Both the position numbers and the translations under genes were made by a program. Shown in pieces: positions 1-12,906 of a stretch of DNA of 64,000 nt; within the stretch, counting starts at the first letter, position 1, and the number at the start of each line of letters is the position of its first letter. The notes under the pieces were generated by a model. That model was not told the origin of the DNA, did not search any database, and worked only from the letters and a program-made list of their open reading frames with translations. Source of the DNA: Pigmentiphaga sp. NML080357 (lineage in GTDB: Bacteria; Pseudomonadota; Gammaproteobacteria; Burkholderiales; Burkholderiaceae_B); assembly GCF_002188465.1 (NCBI RefSeq), contig NZ_NINW01000058.1, positions 62,001-126,000 of the forward strand, given 5' to 3'.

Positions 1-1085
1 GCCAACGGCAGCGTGATCGTTCCGACAATGAACATCGGCACGAGATTGCGCCAGAGCGAAAGCAATCCCGCGCCTTCCAGGTAGACGCGCTGTACCAGGT
101 CGATGGCGAAGCGCAGCGGATTCGCCAAGGTGGCAAGCTGCAAGGGCTCGGGCATGTTGCGCACCGGCGTGGCCAGGCCGGACAACAGCATCAGCGGCAT
201 GATCAGCACGAAGGTATAAAGCATGGCCTGCTGCATGTTGACCGACACGGCGGAGATCGACAGCCCTATTCCCACGCAGGCCGTCGTGAAAATGGCCAGG
301 CCCGCATACAGCGCCAACAGCGATCCGGCCATGGGGATGCGGAACCAGAACAGCGCGACGCACAGAATGATCGAGGACTGCACGAGCCCGATGAGGACCG
401 GCGGAATGGCCTTGCCGATCATGATCTCCATGGGCGTATAGGGCGTCACCAGCAGCTGGTCGAACGTGCCCTGCTCGCGCTCGCGCGCGACGGACAGCGC
501 GGTGAGCATCAGCGTCTGCATCATGCTGAGCGCGGCGATCAAGGCCGGCATGATGTTCCAGCGCGTCTCGAGGTTGGGGTTGTACCAGACGCGGGACACG
601 GCCGTGACCGGCATCCCGTCGCCGCGCCGCTCGGCGTTGTAGGCGGACACGATCTCGGCGACGTGGGCAGACGCCTGGCCGGCCGTGGTCGAGTTGCGGC
701 CATCGAGAATGACCTGCAAGGGCGCGGCCTGCCCCTGGGCCAGGCGGGCGTCGAAATCCGCTCCGAACTGCAGGACCACCAGCGCATCGCCGCGGTCCAC
801 CGCCCGCGCGATGTCCCGAGGCGAGTCGAGCGTGGCGATCCGGTGGAAGACTCCCGTGCCGTCGAGCCGGGCGAGCAGCCTGGCCGATGCCTCGCCCCGG
901 CTCTGATTGAGCACCGCATACGGCACGTCGGTCAGGTTGTACGTGGCGGCATAACCGAACACCAAGCTCTGCACCAGCGCCGGCACGACGAGTATGGCCC
1001 GGTTGGCGGGATCCTTCAGTATGGCCAGCAATTCCTTGCGGCATAGCTGGAGCAGGCGGCGCCAGAAGTCGATGAAGGCATCCAT
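1..1085 (-). CDS. ABC transporter permease, YbhR-like (3' end outside window)
   Basis: Inner-membrane permease of an ABC-2 type exporter. The visible 361 codons start at ATG 1085 and run off the left edge, so the C-terminus is missing. The protein opens with a cytoplasmic amphipathic stretch and one membrane segment, then a large periplasmic loop of about 140 residues, then several hydrophobic helices; this is the ABC2_membrane_3 layout. The conserved 'REREQGTFDQLLVTP' turn after the loop is typical of YhhJ/YbhR-type permeases. It starts 3 nt after the stop of the neighbouring permease and belongs to the same operon as the ATPase and HlyD adaptor. Substrate is unknown; related systems export drugs or other small hydrophobic compounds. 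Confidence 0.9.
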   Translation of the reverse strand, partial: MDAFIDFWRRLLQLCRKELLAILKDPANRAILVVPALVQSLVFGYAATYNLTDVPYAVLNQSRGEASARLLARLDGTGVFHRIATLDSPRDIARAVDRGDALVVLQFGADFDARLAQGQAAPLQVILDGRNSTTAGQASAHVAEIVSAYNAERRGDGMPVTAVSRVWYNPNLETRWNIMPALIAALSMMQTLMLTALSVAREREQGTFDQLLVTPYTPMEIMIGKAIPPVLIGLVQSSIILCVALFWFRIPMAGSLLALYAGLAIFTTACVGIGLSISAVSVNMQQAMLYTFVLIMPLMLLSGLATPVRNMPEPLQLATLANPLRFAIDLVQRVYLEGAGLLSLWRNLVPMFIVGTITLPL

Positions 1086-1088
1086 GCG

Positions 1089-2240
1089 TCAATCCAGTTT
1101 CTTGCGCGTGACAAATCGCGCCACGCCCAGCAGCACGATGGCGTAGCCCGCCAGGATGGCGCAATTCCTGCCGATCAGCGGCCAGTTGTTGCCGGCCAGG
1201 AACAAGGACTTGATCAGCTCCATGAAATAGGTGGCGGGCAGTATCTGGCCGATGACGCGTATGGCCACCGGCACGTTGCGCAGGTCGAACATGAAGCCGG
1301 AGAGCATCAGCGCCGGCAGGAAGCTCGCGATCAGGGCCACCTGGCTGGCCAGGAACTGGTTCTTGGTGATAGAGGAAATCACCAGGCCGATGCCGAGCGC
1401 CACGAGCAGGTAAAGCATGGCGGCGAAGAGCAGAACCGGCAGCGAACCGTACATGGGCACGTGGAACAGAAAGGCCGCGGCGGCCAGGCAGAGCGCCAGC
1501 CCGATCAGTCCCACGCAGAAATAGGGAACGATCTTGGACAGCAGCACTTCCACCGGCCGCACCGGCGTGACGAACAACGCCTCCAGCGTTCCCCTCTCCC
1601 ACTCTCTCGCCATGACGAGCGCGGTCAGGAACGCGCCCACCAGCGTCATGATGAGCACGATCAGCCCGGGCACCAGGTACCAGGTGCTGGTGTTGGCGGC
1701 GTTGAACCACATGCGGTCGACCACCTCGACGCGGCCCGCGGCGGACAGTCCGGCTTCGCCGCGATCGGCCCGCTTCTGGTTCCAGAGGCCCAGCGCACCG
1801 GCGACGTAGCCACGTATCATCGTCGCGCGGCTGGCGTCGGCGCCCTGCAGCAAGACCTGCACCTGCGCATCGCCGGCCGCCAGGCGACGCGAAAAATCGG
1901 CCGGAACCAATACCGCTGCGTCCACGTCCCGATCGCGCATCAAGGCATAGGCCTCATGCGCCGATCCCACCACCCGCGGCGCCAGATAGCCGGGCATCGC
2001 GAGGCCGGCCACCACGTCGTGCGCAGCCGGCGAAGCGTCGTCGAGAACGACCGCCACGGGCGCGTTCTTCACGTCCAGCGAAAGTCCATAGCCGAAAATC
2101 AGGATCAGGACGATGGGCAGTGCGATGCCCATCATCAGATTGGCGCGATCGCGCAGCAACTGGCGTACTTCCTTGCGCGTCAGCGAGACCAGGCGGCGCC
2201 AGAAGCCTGCGGAGGTGGCAATGCGCGTGCCTTCGTTCAT
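1089..2240 (-). CDS. ABC transporter permease, YbhS-like
   Basis: Second ABC-2 type permease (383 aa) of the exporter. It has an N-terminal membrane helix (around residues 28-50), a long periplasmic domain, and a C-terminal bundle of about five helices. The 'REWERGTLEALFVTPVRP' segment matches the same family turn as in the downstream permease, so the two are paralogues and probably form the heterodimeric channel. The ATG at 2240 overlaps the ATPase stop by 4 nt (ATGA), indicating translational coupling. An upstream extension in the same frame is a shadow of the ATPase gene and was discarded. Confidence 0.92.
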   Translation of the reverse strand: MNEGTRIATSAGFWRRLVSLTRKEVRQLLRDRANLMMGIALPIVLILIFGYGLSLDVKNAPVAVVLDDASPAAHDVVAGLAMPGYLAPRVVGSAHEAYALMRDRDVDAAVLVPADFSRRLAAGDAQVQVLLQGADASRATMIRGYVAGALGLWNQKRADRGEAGLSAAGRVEVVDRMWFNAANTSTWYLVPGLIVLIMTLVGAFLTALVMAREWERGTLEALFVTPVRPVEVLLSKIVPYFCVGLIGLALCLAAAAFLFHVPMYGSLPVLLFAAMLYLLVALGIGLVISSITKNQFLASQVALIASFLPALMLSGFMFDLRNVPVAIRVIGQILPATYFMELIKSLFLAGNNWPLIGRNCAILAGYAIVLLGVARFVTRKKLD

Positions 2241-3988
2241 GCCGCGCCCTCCGCAAGGGACTCGCGCCGCCCCCGCTCGACGATGCCGATGAAGGCCTGT
2301 TCCATGTCCAGGCGCCGCGCCTCGGTCTCGCCCGCCAACTGCCGAACCTGCGCCGGCGTGCCCAGGGCCAGCAGCCTGCCGGCATCCTGGATGACGATGC
2401 GGTCGCAGTACTCGGCTTCTTCCATGAAGTGCGTCGTCACGACGATGGTCGTGCCGCCTTGGGCGAGCGCCGTAATGCGGCGCCAGAAATCGCGGCGGGC
2501 GAGCGCATCGGCGCCACTCGTGGGCTCGTCCAGGAACAGGATCTCCGGCTCGTGCAGCAGGGCGACCGCCATCGCGAGACGCTGCTTGTAGCCGCCCGGC
2601 AGCCGCCCGCTGGCCGCATGCGCCTCGCCCTCGAGGTCGAACTGTGCCATGACGGCCCCGATGCGCGCACGCAAGCGCTCGCCATGCAGTCCATAGGCAT
2701 GGCCGAAGAACACGAGGTTCTCCATGACCGTCAGATTCCCGTACAGCGCGAACTTCTGCGATACATAGCCGATGCGGCGCCGCGCCTGCGCCGGGGCCGT
2801 CCTCAGGTCGACGCCCGCCACTCGCAGGAAACCGCTGCTCGCGGGCAGCAGTCCGCACAGCATGCGAAATGTCGTGGTCTTGCCTGCGCCATTCGGTCCG
2901 AGCAGGCCGAAGATCTCGCCTTTGTTCACGGTGAAGCTGGTACGGTCCACGGCGGTGAAATCGCCGAACTTGCGAACCAGGTCGCGGACCTCGATGACCG
3001 GGCCGCCCCGGGCCGGCTCCGTCGGCAATGCCGCGCCGTGTCCGGGCAGCGGCGCGGCGGCGCCCGCTCCGCGCTTGTGCTCGCGCAACAGCACCATGAA
3101 GCCATCTTCCAGCCGGGCATCGGCGGGCCGCCACGCGGGGGACTCCTGGGCCGATGGCCGCCGGATCACTCGCACCTGCCCGCCTTGCGGCACGGCATCA
3201 ATGACCCTGTCCGCGTCGTCGAGCAGGCGAGCCTGAAGCACCCGGGCCGGCTCGCCCGGCGACGGGACGGCGATAAAGCAAAGGCCACGCGCATGGCGGC
3301 GTATGTCCTCCGGGCGGCCCTGCGCCAGCAATTTGCCCTCGTGCAGCACGAACACGCTGGCGCAGCGTTCGGCCTCGTCGAGATACGTCGTGCTGACCAC
3401 CACCGACAAGCGCTCGTCGTCGACCAGCTGCTGGACGATCTGCCAGAGCTCGCGGCGCGAAAGCGGGTCCACCCCCACGGTAGGTTCATCCAGCAGCAAC
3501 AGTTCGGGAGAACGGACCAGCGTGCAGGCCAGTCCGAGCTTCTGCTTCATGCCGCCGGACAGCTTGCCCGCCGGCCGCGCCGTGAAACGTCCCAGATCGG
3601 TCATTTCCAACAGCCGCTGGTACCTGCGCTGGCGCTGAACCATCGGCACGCCGTGCAGGTCGGCGTACAGATCCAGGTTCTCCTGCACGCTCAGGTCCTC
3701 GTACAGGCCGAAACGCTGCGGCATGTAGCTGATGCGGTTCTGCACGTCCTGCGGGTGGGCCGCCACATCGATGTCCAGCACCCGCAGCGCGCCCTCCGGC
3801 TTCATCAGGCCGGCGATCAGCCGAAGCAGCGTGGTCTTGCCCGCTCCGTCGGGCCCCACCAGCGCGGTCAAGGCACCGGCGGGCGCCTCGAGCGATATGC
3901 CGTCCAGCGCCATGGTCTCGCGCCCCCCGTGCCCGGCCGGGAAGCGCTTGCGCACGTCGCGCGCCGCGACGACGGCCGCGGCGCTCAT
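2237..3988 (-). CDS. ABC transporter ATP-binding protein with two NBDs (YbhF-like)
   Basis: Fused double ATPase (583 aa) energising the two permeases. NBD1 has Walker A GPDGAGKT at 45-52, signature LSGGMKQ at 143-149 and Walker B LLLLDEP at 163-169. NBD2 has Walker A GPNGAGKT at 364-371, signature LPGGYKQ at 463-469 (Pro instead of Ser) and Walker B ILFLDEP at 483-489. Length and architecture match YbhF (about 578 aa). It overlaps the HlyD gene upstream and the permease downstream by 4 nt each. The gene order HlyD-ATPase-permease-permease with a neighbouring TetR is that of cecR-ybhGFSR. The altered second signature suggests the two ATP sites may not be equivalent; that is inference. Confidence 0.93.
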   Translation of the reverse strand: MSAAAVVAARDVRKRFPAGHGGRETMALDGISLEAPAGALTALVGPDGAGKTTLLRLIAGLMKPEGALRVLDIDVAAHPQDVQNRISYMPQRFGLYEDLSVQENLDLYADLHGVPMVQRQRRYQRLLEMTDLGRFTARPAGKLSGGMKQKLGLACTLVRSPELLLLDEPTVGVDPLSRRELWQIVQQLVDDERLSVVVSTTYLDEAERCASVFVLHEGKLLAQGRPEDIRRHARGLCFIAVPSPGEPARVLQARLLDDADRVIDAVPQGGQVRVIRRPSAQESPAWRPADARLEDGFMVLLREHKRGAGAAAPLPGHGAALPTEPARGGPVIEVRDLVRKFGDFTAVDRTSFTVNKGEIFGLLGPNGAGKTTTFRMLCGLLPASSGFLRVAGVDLRTAPAQARRRIGYVSQKFALYGNLTVMENLVFFGHAYGLHGERLRARIGAVMAQFDLEGEAHAASGRLPGGYKQRLAMAVALLHEPEILFLDEPTSGADALARRDFWRRITALAQGGTTIVVTTHFMEEAEYCDRIVIQDAGRLLALGTPAQVRQLAGETEARRLDMEQAFIGIVERGRRESLAEGAA

Positions 3989-5001
3989 CGGGCCGATACC
4001 TTGTCGCCCTGCCGATCGAGGGCAATGCGCACCGTGGCCGGCATGCCCAGGCGCAGCCGGTCTTGCGGGTCGTCCACGATTACGCGCATTTCGTAGACCA
4101 GGCTGGTGCGCAACTCTTCGGTCTGCACGTTCTTGGGCGTGAACTCCGCCACCGACGAGATATAGCCAATTCGCCCTGCGATCGGCTGGTCGGGATGGCT
4201 GTCGGTAACGACCTGGGCCGCCATGCCGGGCCGCACCTGCCCCAGCCGAGGCTCGGGCACATAGGTTCGGACCCATTTGGGATCGGTCAGCGCAAGCGCA
4301 TAGGCCGGACGCTGGGGCGTGGCCATGTCGCCCGGCTCGAGCAGTCTTGCCCGCACCACCGCGTCGGTAGGCGCCTTGAGCTCGGATTGTTCCAGCCGGT
4401 ATGCGATCAGCGCCAGCTCCGCGCGGGACACGTCGAGCTGCGCCTGGGCCTGGGCAATGTCTTCCTTGCGCGGCCCGACCCGGGCCAATTGCAAGGCCTT
4501 GCCGCGATCCTCCCATTGCGCGCGCGCCACCCGCAGCCGAGATTCGGCATTATCGAGATCCTGCCGGCTCACGCCGCGCCCCCCGGTGTTCGCCGCAATC
4601 CCTTTCAAGCGCTCGAGCTGCTGCGCGGCCAGCTCGACCTCCGCCCGGGCTGCCGCCACCTGCGCCTGGGCCTGGGCGATCTCTTCGGGCCGCGTCCCGT
4701 TGCGCAACCGCAGCAGCGCCTGCTCCTGCACGGCGATCCGGGCGCGGGCCTGGGCTTCCTGCAATTGCAAGGCACGACGGTCCAGCACCGCAAGCACCTC
4801 TCCCGCCTTGACCCGGTCCCCCTCCTCCACGCGCATCTCGGCCACCCGGTCGCTGCCGTCGAACGCCAGCGATATCTGGCGGATGTCGACGTTGCCATAG
4901 AGCGTCAGGCCGTCCTCGGCAGGAGCCGGACGCCATGCATACCATGCCGCGCCCGCCACGGCGGCGGCCACCACCACGCCCGCAATCACCACTTTCTTCA
5001 T
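3985..5001 (-). CDS. HlyD-family periplasmic adaptor of the exporter (YbhG-like)
   Basis: Membrane-fusion protein (338 aa) linking the inner-membrane ABC exporter to the envelope. It has an N-terminal signal anchor (residues 3-22), a biotinyl-lipoyl half-motif (VEEGDRVKAGEVLAVLD), a long Ala/Gln/Arg-rich helical hairpin of about 120 residues that should be coiled coil, a second lipoyl half, and a beta-barrel. I chose ATG 5001 because it opens directly on the signal anchor; a start 14 codons upstream would put a non-hydrophobic extension before it and lie almost in the operator region. First gene of the exporter operon, divergent from the TetR gene. Confidence 0.92.
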   Translation of the reverse strand: MKKVVIAGVVVAAAVAGAAWYAWRPAPAEDGLTLYGNVDIRQISLAFDGSDRVAEMRVEEGDRVKAGEVLAVLDRRALQLQEAQARARIAVQEQALLRLRNGTRPEEIAQAQAQVAAARAEVELAAQQLERLKGIAANTGGRGVSRQDLDNAESRLRVARAQWEDRGKALQLARVGPRKEDIAQAQAQLDVSRAELALIAYRLEQSELKAPTDAVVRARLLEPGDMATPQRPAYALALTDPKWVRTYVPEPRLGQVRPGMAAQVVTDSHPDQPIAGRIGYISSVAEFTPKNVQTEELRTSLVYEMRVIVDDPQDRLRLGMPATVRIALDRQGDKVSAR

Positions 5002-5040
5002 CGCCGGACCCCAAGCTGTCGGTGTCCGGATTATATAACT

Positions 5041-5054
5041 CAAATTTCAATTTG
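5041..5054. promoter_or_regulatory. Palindrome between exporter operon and tetR, candidate operator
   Basis: The perfect inverted repeat CAAATT-TC-AATTTG lies in the AT-rich gap between the divergent HlyD and TetR genes, 40 nt before the adaptor start and 56 nt before the chosen TetR start. Its position fits an operator through which the TetR protein controls both directions. Seen: the palindrome. Inferred: the binding. Confidence 0.5.
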
Positions 5055-5109
5055 GAATATGATGTTTTACACTTCCCCCTGCATTCTTCAAGGAACCGGC
5101 CTCTTCCGA

Positions 5110-5802
5110 ATGGCAGCCAGAGCAACAAGACCTTCGACTCCCGCGCGTTCGCCCCGCATGGACGGTGAAGCCACCCGCGCCCGCATCCTCGAAACGGCCG
5201 GGCAGCTTTTTGCCGAGCGCGGCTACGCCGACACCACCAGCAAGGCCATCTGCGAACGGGCGCAATGCAACATGGCCGCGGTCAACTACCACTTCGGCAG
5301 CCGCGACGGCCTTTATCTCTCCCTATTGAAGGAAGTGCACAAGCACCTGATCAGCCTGGACTATCTGGCGCGGCTGGCGCACAGCGCCCAGCCTCCGCGG
5401 CAGAAACTGGAGGCGTTCCTGGACGGGCTCACCGCCAGCCTGCTGAATTCGGAGGGCTGGCACATTCGCCTGTGGGCACGCGAGGTGCTGGCGCCCTCGC
5501 CGCACCTGGCCGGCATCATCGAAGCCGAAGCCCTGCCCAAATTCGGGCTTATCAGCGCCATCATCGGCGAGATCACCGGCATCCCCCCGGGGGATCCGGC
5601 GCTCACCCGCTGTGTCCTGAGCGTAATGGCGCCGTGCATGATGCTGCTGGTCATCCACCGGGACATGAACAGCCCCATCCAGGCCATCTTCGAACAGCCG
5701 GCCGAAGTCCTGGCCTCTCACCTGAAGACCTATGCGCTGGCGGGACTGGATGCGATCGTGGCGGCGCGCGCGGCTCCGGTGCGCAGCAAACGCGCGCGAT
5801 AA
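5110..5802 (+). CDS. TetR/AcrR family transcriptional regulator (CecR-like)
   Basis: Transcriptional repressor of 230 aa. The N-terminal helix-turn-helix (about residues 20-70) contains the typical TetR features: ARILETAGQLFAERGY, then recognition helix CNMAAVNYHFGSRDGLY. The C-terminal ligand domain is of the CecR (YbiH, DUF1956) type, consistent with the divergent YbhGFSR-like exporter. ATG 5110 was chosen as the first Met giving a usual N-terminal length; ATGs at 5059 and 5062 would run into the probable operator, and ATG 5158 would also be possible. It probably represses its own gene and the exporter, released by the exporter's substrate. Confidence 0.9.
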   Translation: MAARATRPSTPARSPRMDGEATRARILETAGQLFAERGYADTTSKAICERAQCNMAAVNYHFGSRDGLYLSLLKEVHKHLISLDYLARLAHSAQPPRQKLEAFLDGLTASLLNSEGWHIRLWAREVLAPSPHLAGIIEAEALPKFGLISAIIGEITGIPPGDPALTRCVLSVMAPCMMLLVIHRDMNSPIQAIFEQPAEVLASHLKTYALAGLDAIVAARAAPVRSKRAR

Positions 5803-5820
5803 GGGCGGGAAGAGACCGCC

Positions 5821-6813
5821 CTACTCTCCTTGCAAGCCGTGGCGGGCGACCACGTCCTTCCACCGGGCGAACTCCTTGCGGTTCAACTCGGCGAACTCCT
5901 CGGGCGACGTCAGCACGACGTCATAGCCCTTCTCGAGAAGATCCTGGCGCATCTGCGGCGCGCCCATGATGGCGCCGACCTCGTCGTGGATGCGCTGGAC
6001 GATGGCCTTGGGCGTGCCGGCCGGCGCGTACATGCCGACCCAGATCGACAAGTCGTATTCGGGATAGCCCGACTCCGCGACGGTGGGAAGGTCGGGCACC
6101 AGCCGCGACCGGACCTTGCCGGTCTGCGCCACCGGCTTGAGCTTGCCCGACGCCACGTTCGCGCGCGACGCCTCCACCGTGCTGATCAGCATGGTGGAGC
6201 TGTTCTGCATCACGTCCATCGCCGCCACGCCCATGCCGTTGGCCGGGATGTGCCGCATTTTCGTATCCAGCATGTCTTGCAGCACCAGGGAATACAAATG
6301 CGTGGTCGAGCCCGGGCCGGGCGAACTGTAGCTGGCGTTATCGCCCATCTTCTTCAGGTAGGACACGAACTCGGGAAAGGTCTTGGCCGGTACCGAGGGA
6401 TGGGTCAGCACCAGCATCTGCCCGGAAGCGATCTGCCCGATAGGCGCGAAATCCTTGACGGGATCGTAAGGCGTCTTGCGCGACGCGGGCGTAATGACAT
6501 GGGTATTGAGCGACATCATCAGCGTATAGCCATCCGGCGCCGCCTTGGCCACGTACGCGGTGCCGATGGCCGCGGCCGCGCCGGGCTTGTTCTCGACCAC
6601 CACGCTCTGTCCCAGCCGGGCAGCCAGCTTGTCCGACAGCAGCCGGGCCAGGGTATCGGCGCTGGTGCCCGGCGTATACGGCACGACGATCTTGATCAAC
6701 CGTGACGGGTAGTTTCCCTCGGGCTTGGCTGCCGGCTGTCCATGGACGGCCGTACAGGCCAGGCCCAGCGCCGCGGCGAGCGGAAGCTGCAAAGGGAAAA
6801 GAACGCGTTTCAT
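5821..6813 (-). CDS. Bug-family tripartite tricarboxylate transporter substrate-binding protein
   Basis: Periplasmic solute receptor of the Bug/TctC family (330 aa). It has an N-terminal signal peptide ending near residue 25 (AVHGQ), then the family landmarks YPSRLIKIVVPYTPGTSADT, VENKPGAAAAIGTAYVAKAAPDGYT, PYDPVKDFAPIGQI and the C-terminal VPDLPTVAESGYPEYD. An AGGAGA ribosome site precedes ATG 6813. No TctA/TctB membrane genes are adjacent, so it is an orphan receptor, a common situation in Bordetella relatives. It converges on the TetR gene and is divergent from lhr. Ligand unknown. Confidence 0.93.
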   Translation of the reverse strand: MKRVLFPLQLPLAAALGLACTAVHGQPAAKPEGNYPSRLIKIVVPYTPGTSADTLARLLSDKLAARLGQSVVVENKPGAAAAIGTAYVAKAAPDGYTLMMSLNTHVITPASRKTPYDPVKDFAPIGQIASGQMLVLTHPSVPAKTFPEFVSYLKKMGDNASYSSPGPGSTTHLYSLVLQDMLDTKMRHIPANGMGVAAMDVMQNSSTMLISTVEASRANVASGKLKPVAQTGKVRSRLVPDLPTVAESGYPEYDLSIWVGMYAPAGTPKAIVQRIHDEVGAIMGAPQMRQDLLEKGYDVVLTSPEEFAELNRKEFARWKDVVARHGLQGE

Positions 6814-6940
6814 GCTTGTCTCCTGACGATGTCCTGGTCGTCCGCCTTGAAAGTACGGACGAATGCTCGCTTCGGCTCTGCGGCCGATGAAGATCCGGCG
6901 CCGGGCGGTTCCCCGGTGAATCCGCCGCACTCGCATCACT

Positions 6941-6975
6941 CTAACACACATACTATATGTATTTTTAAGTGTTAG
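6941..6975. promoter_or_regulatory. Nested inverted repeats in the Bug / lhr divergent region
   Basis: Arms CTAACAC (6941-6947) and GTGTTAG (6969-6975) are exact inverted copies. They enclose a second, smaller inverted repeat, ATAC-TATAT-GTAT (6950-6962). The block is the AT-richest part of the 252-nt gap between the Bug receptor and lhr, so it is a likely promoter/operator. No regulator gene is adjacent. The rest of this gap shows nothing recognisable. Confidence 0.4.
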
Positions 6976-7065
6976 CGACTAAGGGAAGTCACGGGGCGGT
7001 GGCCGGCGAACCGCCGCCCGCCGGCCACGGTTGCGATCCTCCGGGTCGCCCTCATATAGTCAGGC

Positions 7066-11403
<4,338 letters not shown>

Positions 11404-11405
11404 AG

Positions 11406-11426
11406 GCCGCGGCGAGTATCCGCGGC
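11406..11426 (+). other. Hairpin directly after the lhr stop codon
   Basis: GCCGCGG and CCGCGGC form a 7-bp stem with a 7-nt loop two bases after the stop codon. There is no T-tract, so an intrinsic terminator is not supported; it may stabilise the 3' end of the message. Confidence 0.3.
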
Positions 11427-11593
11427 AGCCATGCAAACCGTGGAAATACGAAAAGCAGAAATGCGGAAAACAAAGGGTATCGCCATGCCCAAGACGCTAC
11501 AATTGCCCGCTGCGCAGGCGGCCACGCCGCCCCGGCCGGACAGGCCGCAAGACCCGGCCCGACGCCCTCTTCGTCAAACAGGAATCGCCCAGC

Positions 11594-12616
11594 ATGATCA
11601 TCGATTGTCACGGTCACTACACCACCGCACCGGCCGCCCATAACCAATGGCGCGATCAGCAGAAGGCCAACTTCAAGGCCAGCGGCGACATCGACCCGGC
11701 TTATCCGAACATTTCCGACGACGAGATCCGCGAAACGATCGAGAAGAACCAGTTGCGCCTGCTGCGCGAACGGGGCGCGGACATGACCATCTTCTCGCCG
11801 CGCGCCTCGGCCATGGAACCCCACGTCGGCGACGAACGCGTCAGCCAGGTCTGGGCACGCCGCTCGAACGACCTCATCAAGCGGGTCGTCGACCTCTACC
11901 CCGAGACCTTCATCGGCGTTTGCCAGCTCCCGCAGTCGCCAGGCACCTCCATCGCCGGCTCCATCGCCGAACTCGAACGCTGCGTCAACGAGCTCGGCTT
12001 CGTCGGCTGCAATCTCAACCCCGACCCCTCGGGCGGCAGCTTCAGCGCCCCGCCGCTGACCGACCGTTCCTGGTATCCCTTCTTCGAGAAGATGGTCGAA
12101 CTCGACGTGCCGGCCATGATCCACGTCTCGGGTTCCTGCAACTGCGCGATGCACGCCACCGGCGCCTACTACCTGGCCGCCGACACCATCGCCTTCATGC
12201 AGTTCATCGAGGGCGACCTGTTCCGGGACTTCCCCACGCTGCGCTTCATCATTCCCCATGGCGGCGGCGCCGTCCCCTACCACTGGGGCCGCTACCGCGG
12301 CCTGGCGGACATGCTCAAGCGTCCTCCGCTGGCCGAGCACGTGATGAAGAACGTCTACTTCGACACCTGCGTCTACCATCAGCCCGGCATCGACCTGCTG
12401 TTCGAGGTCATCGACGTCGACAACATCCTGTTCGGCTCGGAAATGGTCGGCGCGGTGCGCGGCATCGATCCGCAGACCGGCCATTACTTCGACGACACCA
12501 AGCGCTACATCGATGCGCTGGACATCTCGGCCGAGGACAAGCGCAAGGTGTTCGAGCTGAACGCGCGCCGGGTCTATCCGCGCCTGGATGCACAGCTGAA
12601 GGCGCGCGGCTTGTAA
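11594..12616 (+). CDS. ligJ: 4-oxalomesaconate hydratase, LigJ-type amidohydrolase
   Basis: Amidohydrolase-fold enzyme of 340 aa, the same length as Sphingobium LigJ, and recognisable over its whole length. Features include the N-terminal MIIDCHGHYT metal motif (His6, His8), MTIFSPRASAM, the conserved His177 in MIHVSGSC, His222 in IPHGGGAVPYHWGR, and the C-terminal FGSEMVGAVRGIDP block. LigJ hydrates 4-oxalomesaconate to 4-carboxy-4-hydroxy-2-oxoadipate in the protocatechuate 4,5-cleavage pathway. No other lig/pmd gene (LigAB, LigC, LigI, LigK) is in the window. The ATG at 11594 has only a weak ribosome site. A strong hairpin follows the gene. Confidence 0.88.
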   Translation: MIIDCHGHYTTAPAAHNQWRDQQKANFKASGDIDPAYPNISDDEIRETIEKNQLRLLRERGADMTIFSPRASAMEPHVGDERVSQVWARRSNDLIKRVVDLYPETFIGVCQLPQSPGTSIAGSIAELERCVNELGFVGCNLNPDPSGGSFSAPPLTDRSWYPFFEKMVELDVPAMIHVSGSCNCAMHATGAYYLAADTIAFMQFIEGDLFRDFPTLRFIIPHGGGAVPYHWGRYRGLADMLKRPPLAEHVMKNVYFDTCVYHQPGIDLLFEVIDVDNILFGSEMVGAVRGIDPQTGHYFDDTKRYIDALDISAEDKRKVFELNARRVYPRLDAQLKARGL

Positions 12617-12642
12617 TAAGCATCCCCGATCGTTTCGCGGCC

Positions 12643-12691
12643 CGTACGGGGCCTGCCGGCACTTTCCCACGATGCCGGCAGGCCCCGTACG
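12643..12691 (+). terminator. Long perfect hairpin downstream of ligJ
   Basis: Two exact 19-nt inverted arms (12643-12661 and 12673-12691) around an 11-nt loop form a very stable GC-rich stem 26 nt after the ligJ stop. There is no run of T on either side, so it may act as a Rho-assisted terminator, mRNA stabiliser or attenuator before the FAH gene. Confidence 0.5.
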
Positions 12692-12906
12692 CATTTCCGG
12701 GTGTCTCTCCGCCCTCCGATACCTGACCGTTATCGCTAGAGCAAACCAGACATCTTCCCGTTTTCCCCGCAAGCCTTTACCCTCTCCGTCAGGCCTCCGG
12801 CGCGGGTTGCCACCCTCCTGCCGTTCGCCCCACCCAGAACGAAGCGGCCGTCCGCGGCGTTGCCCATGCCGCTGGCCGCCCACATCCAACGAGACAGGAA
12901 TTCCCG

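Noticed and set aside
2120-4096. A long plus-strand frame across the exporter ATPase genes.
   Set aside because: Antisense shadow of two genes with clear ABC motifs on the minus strand.
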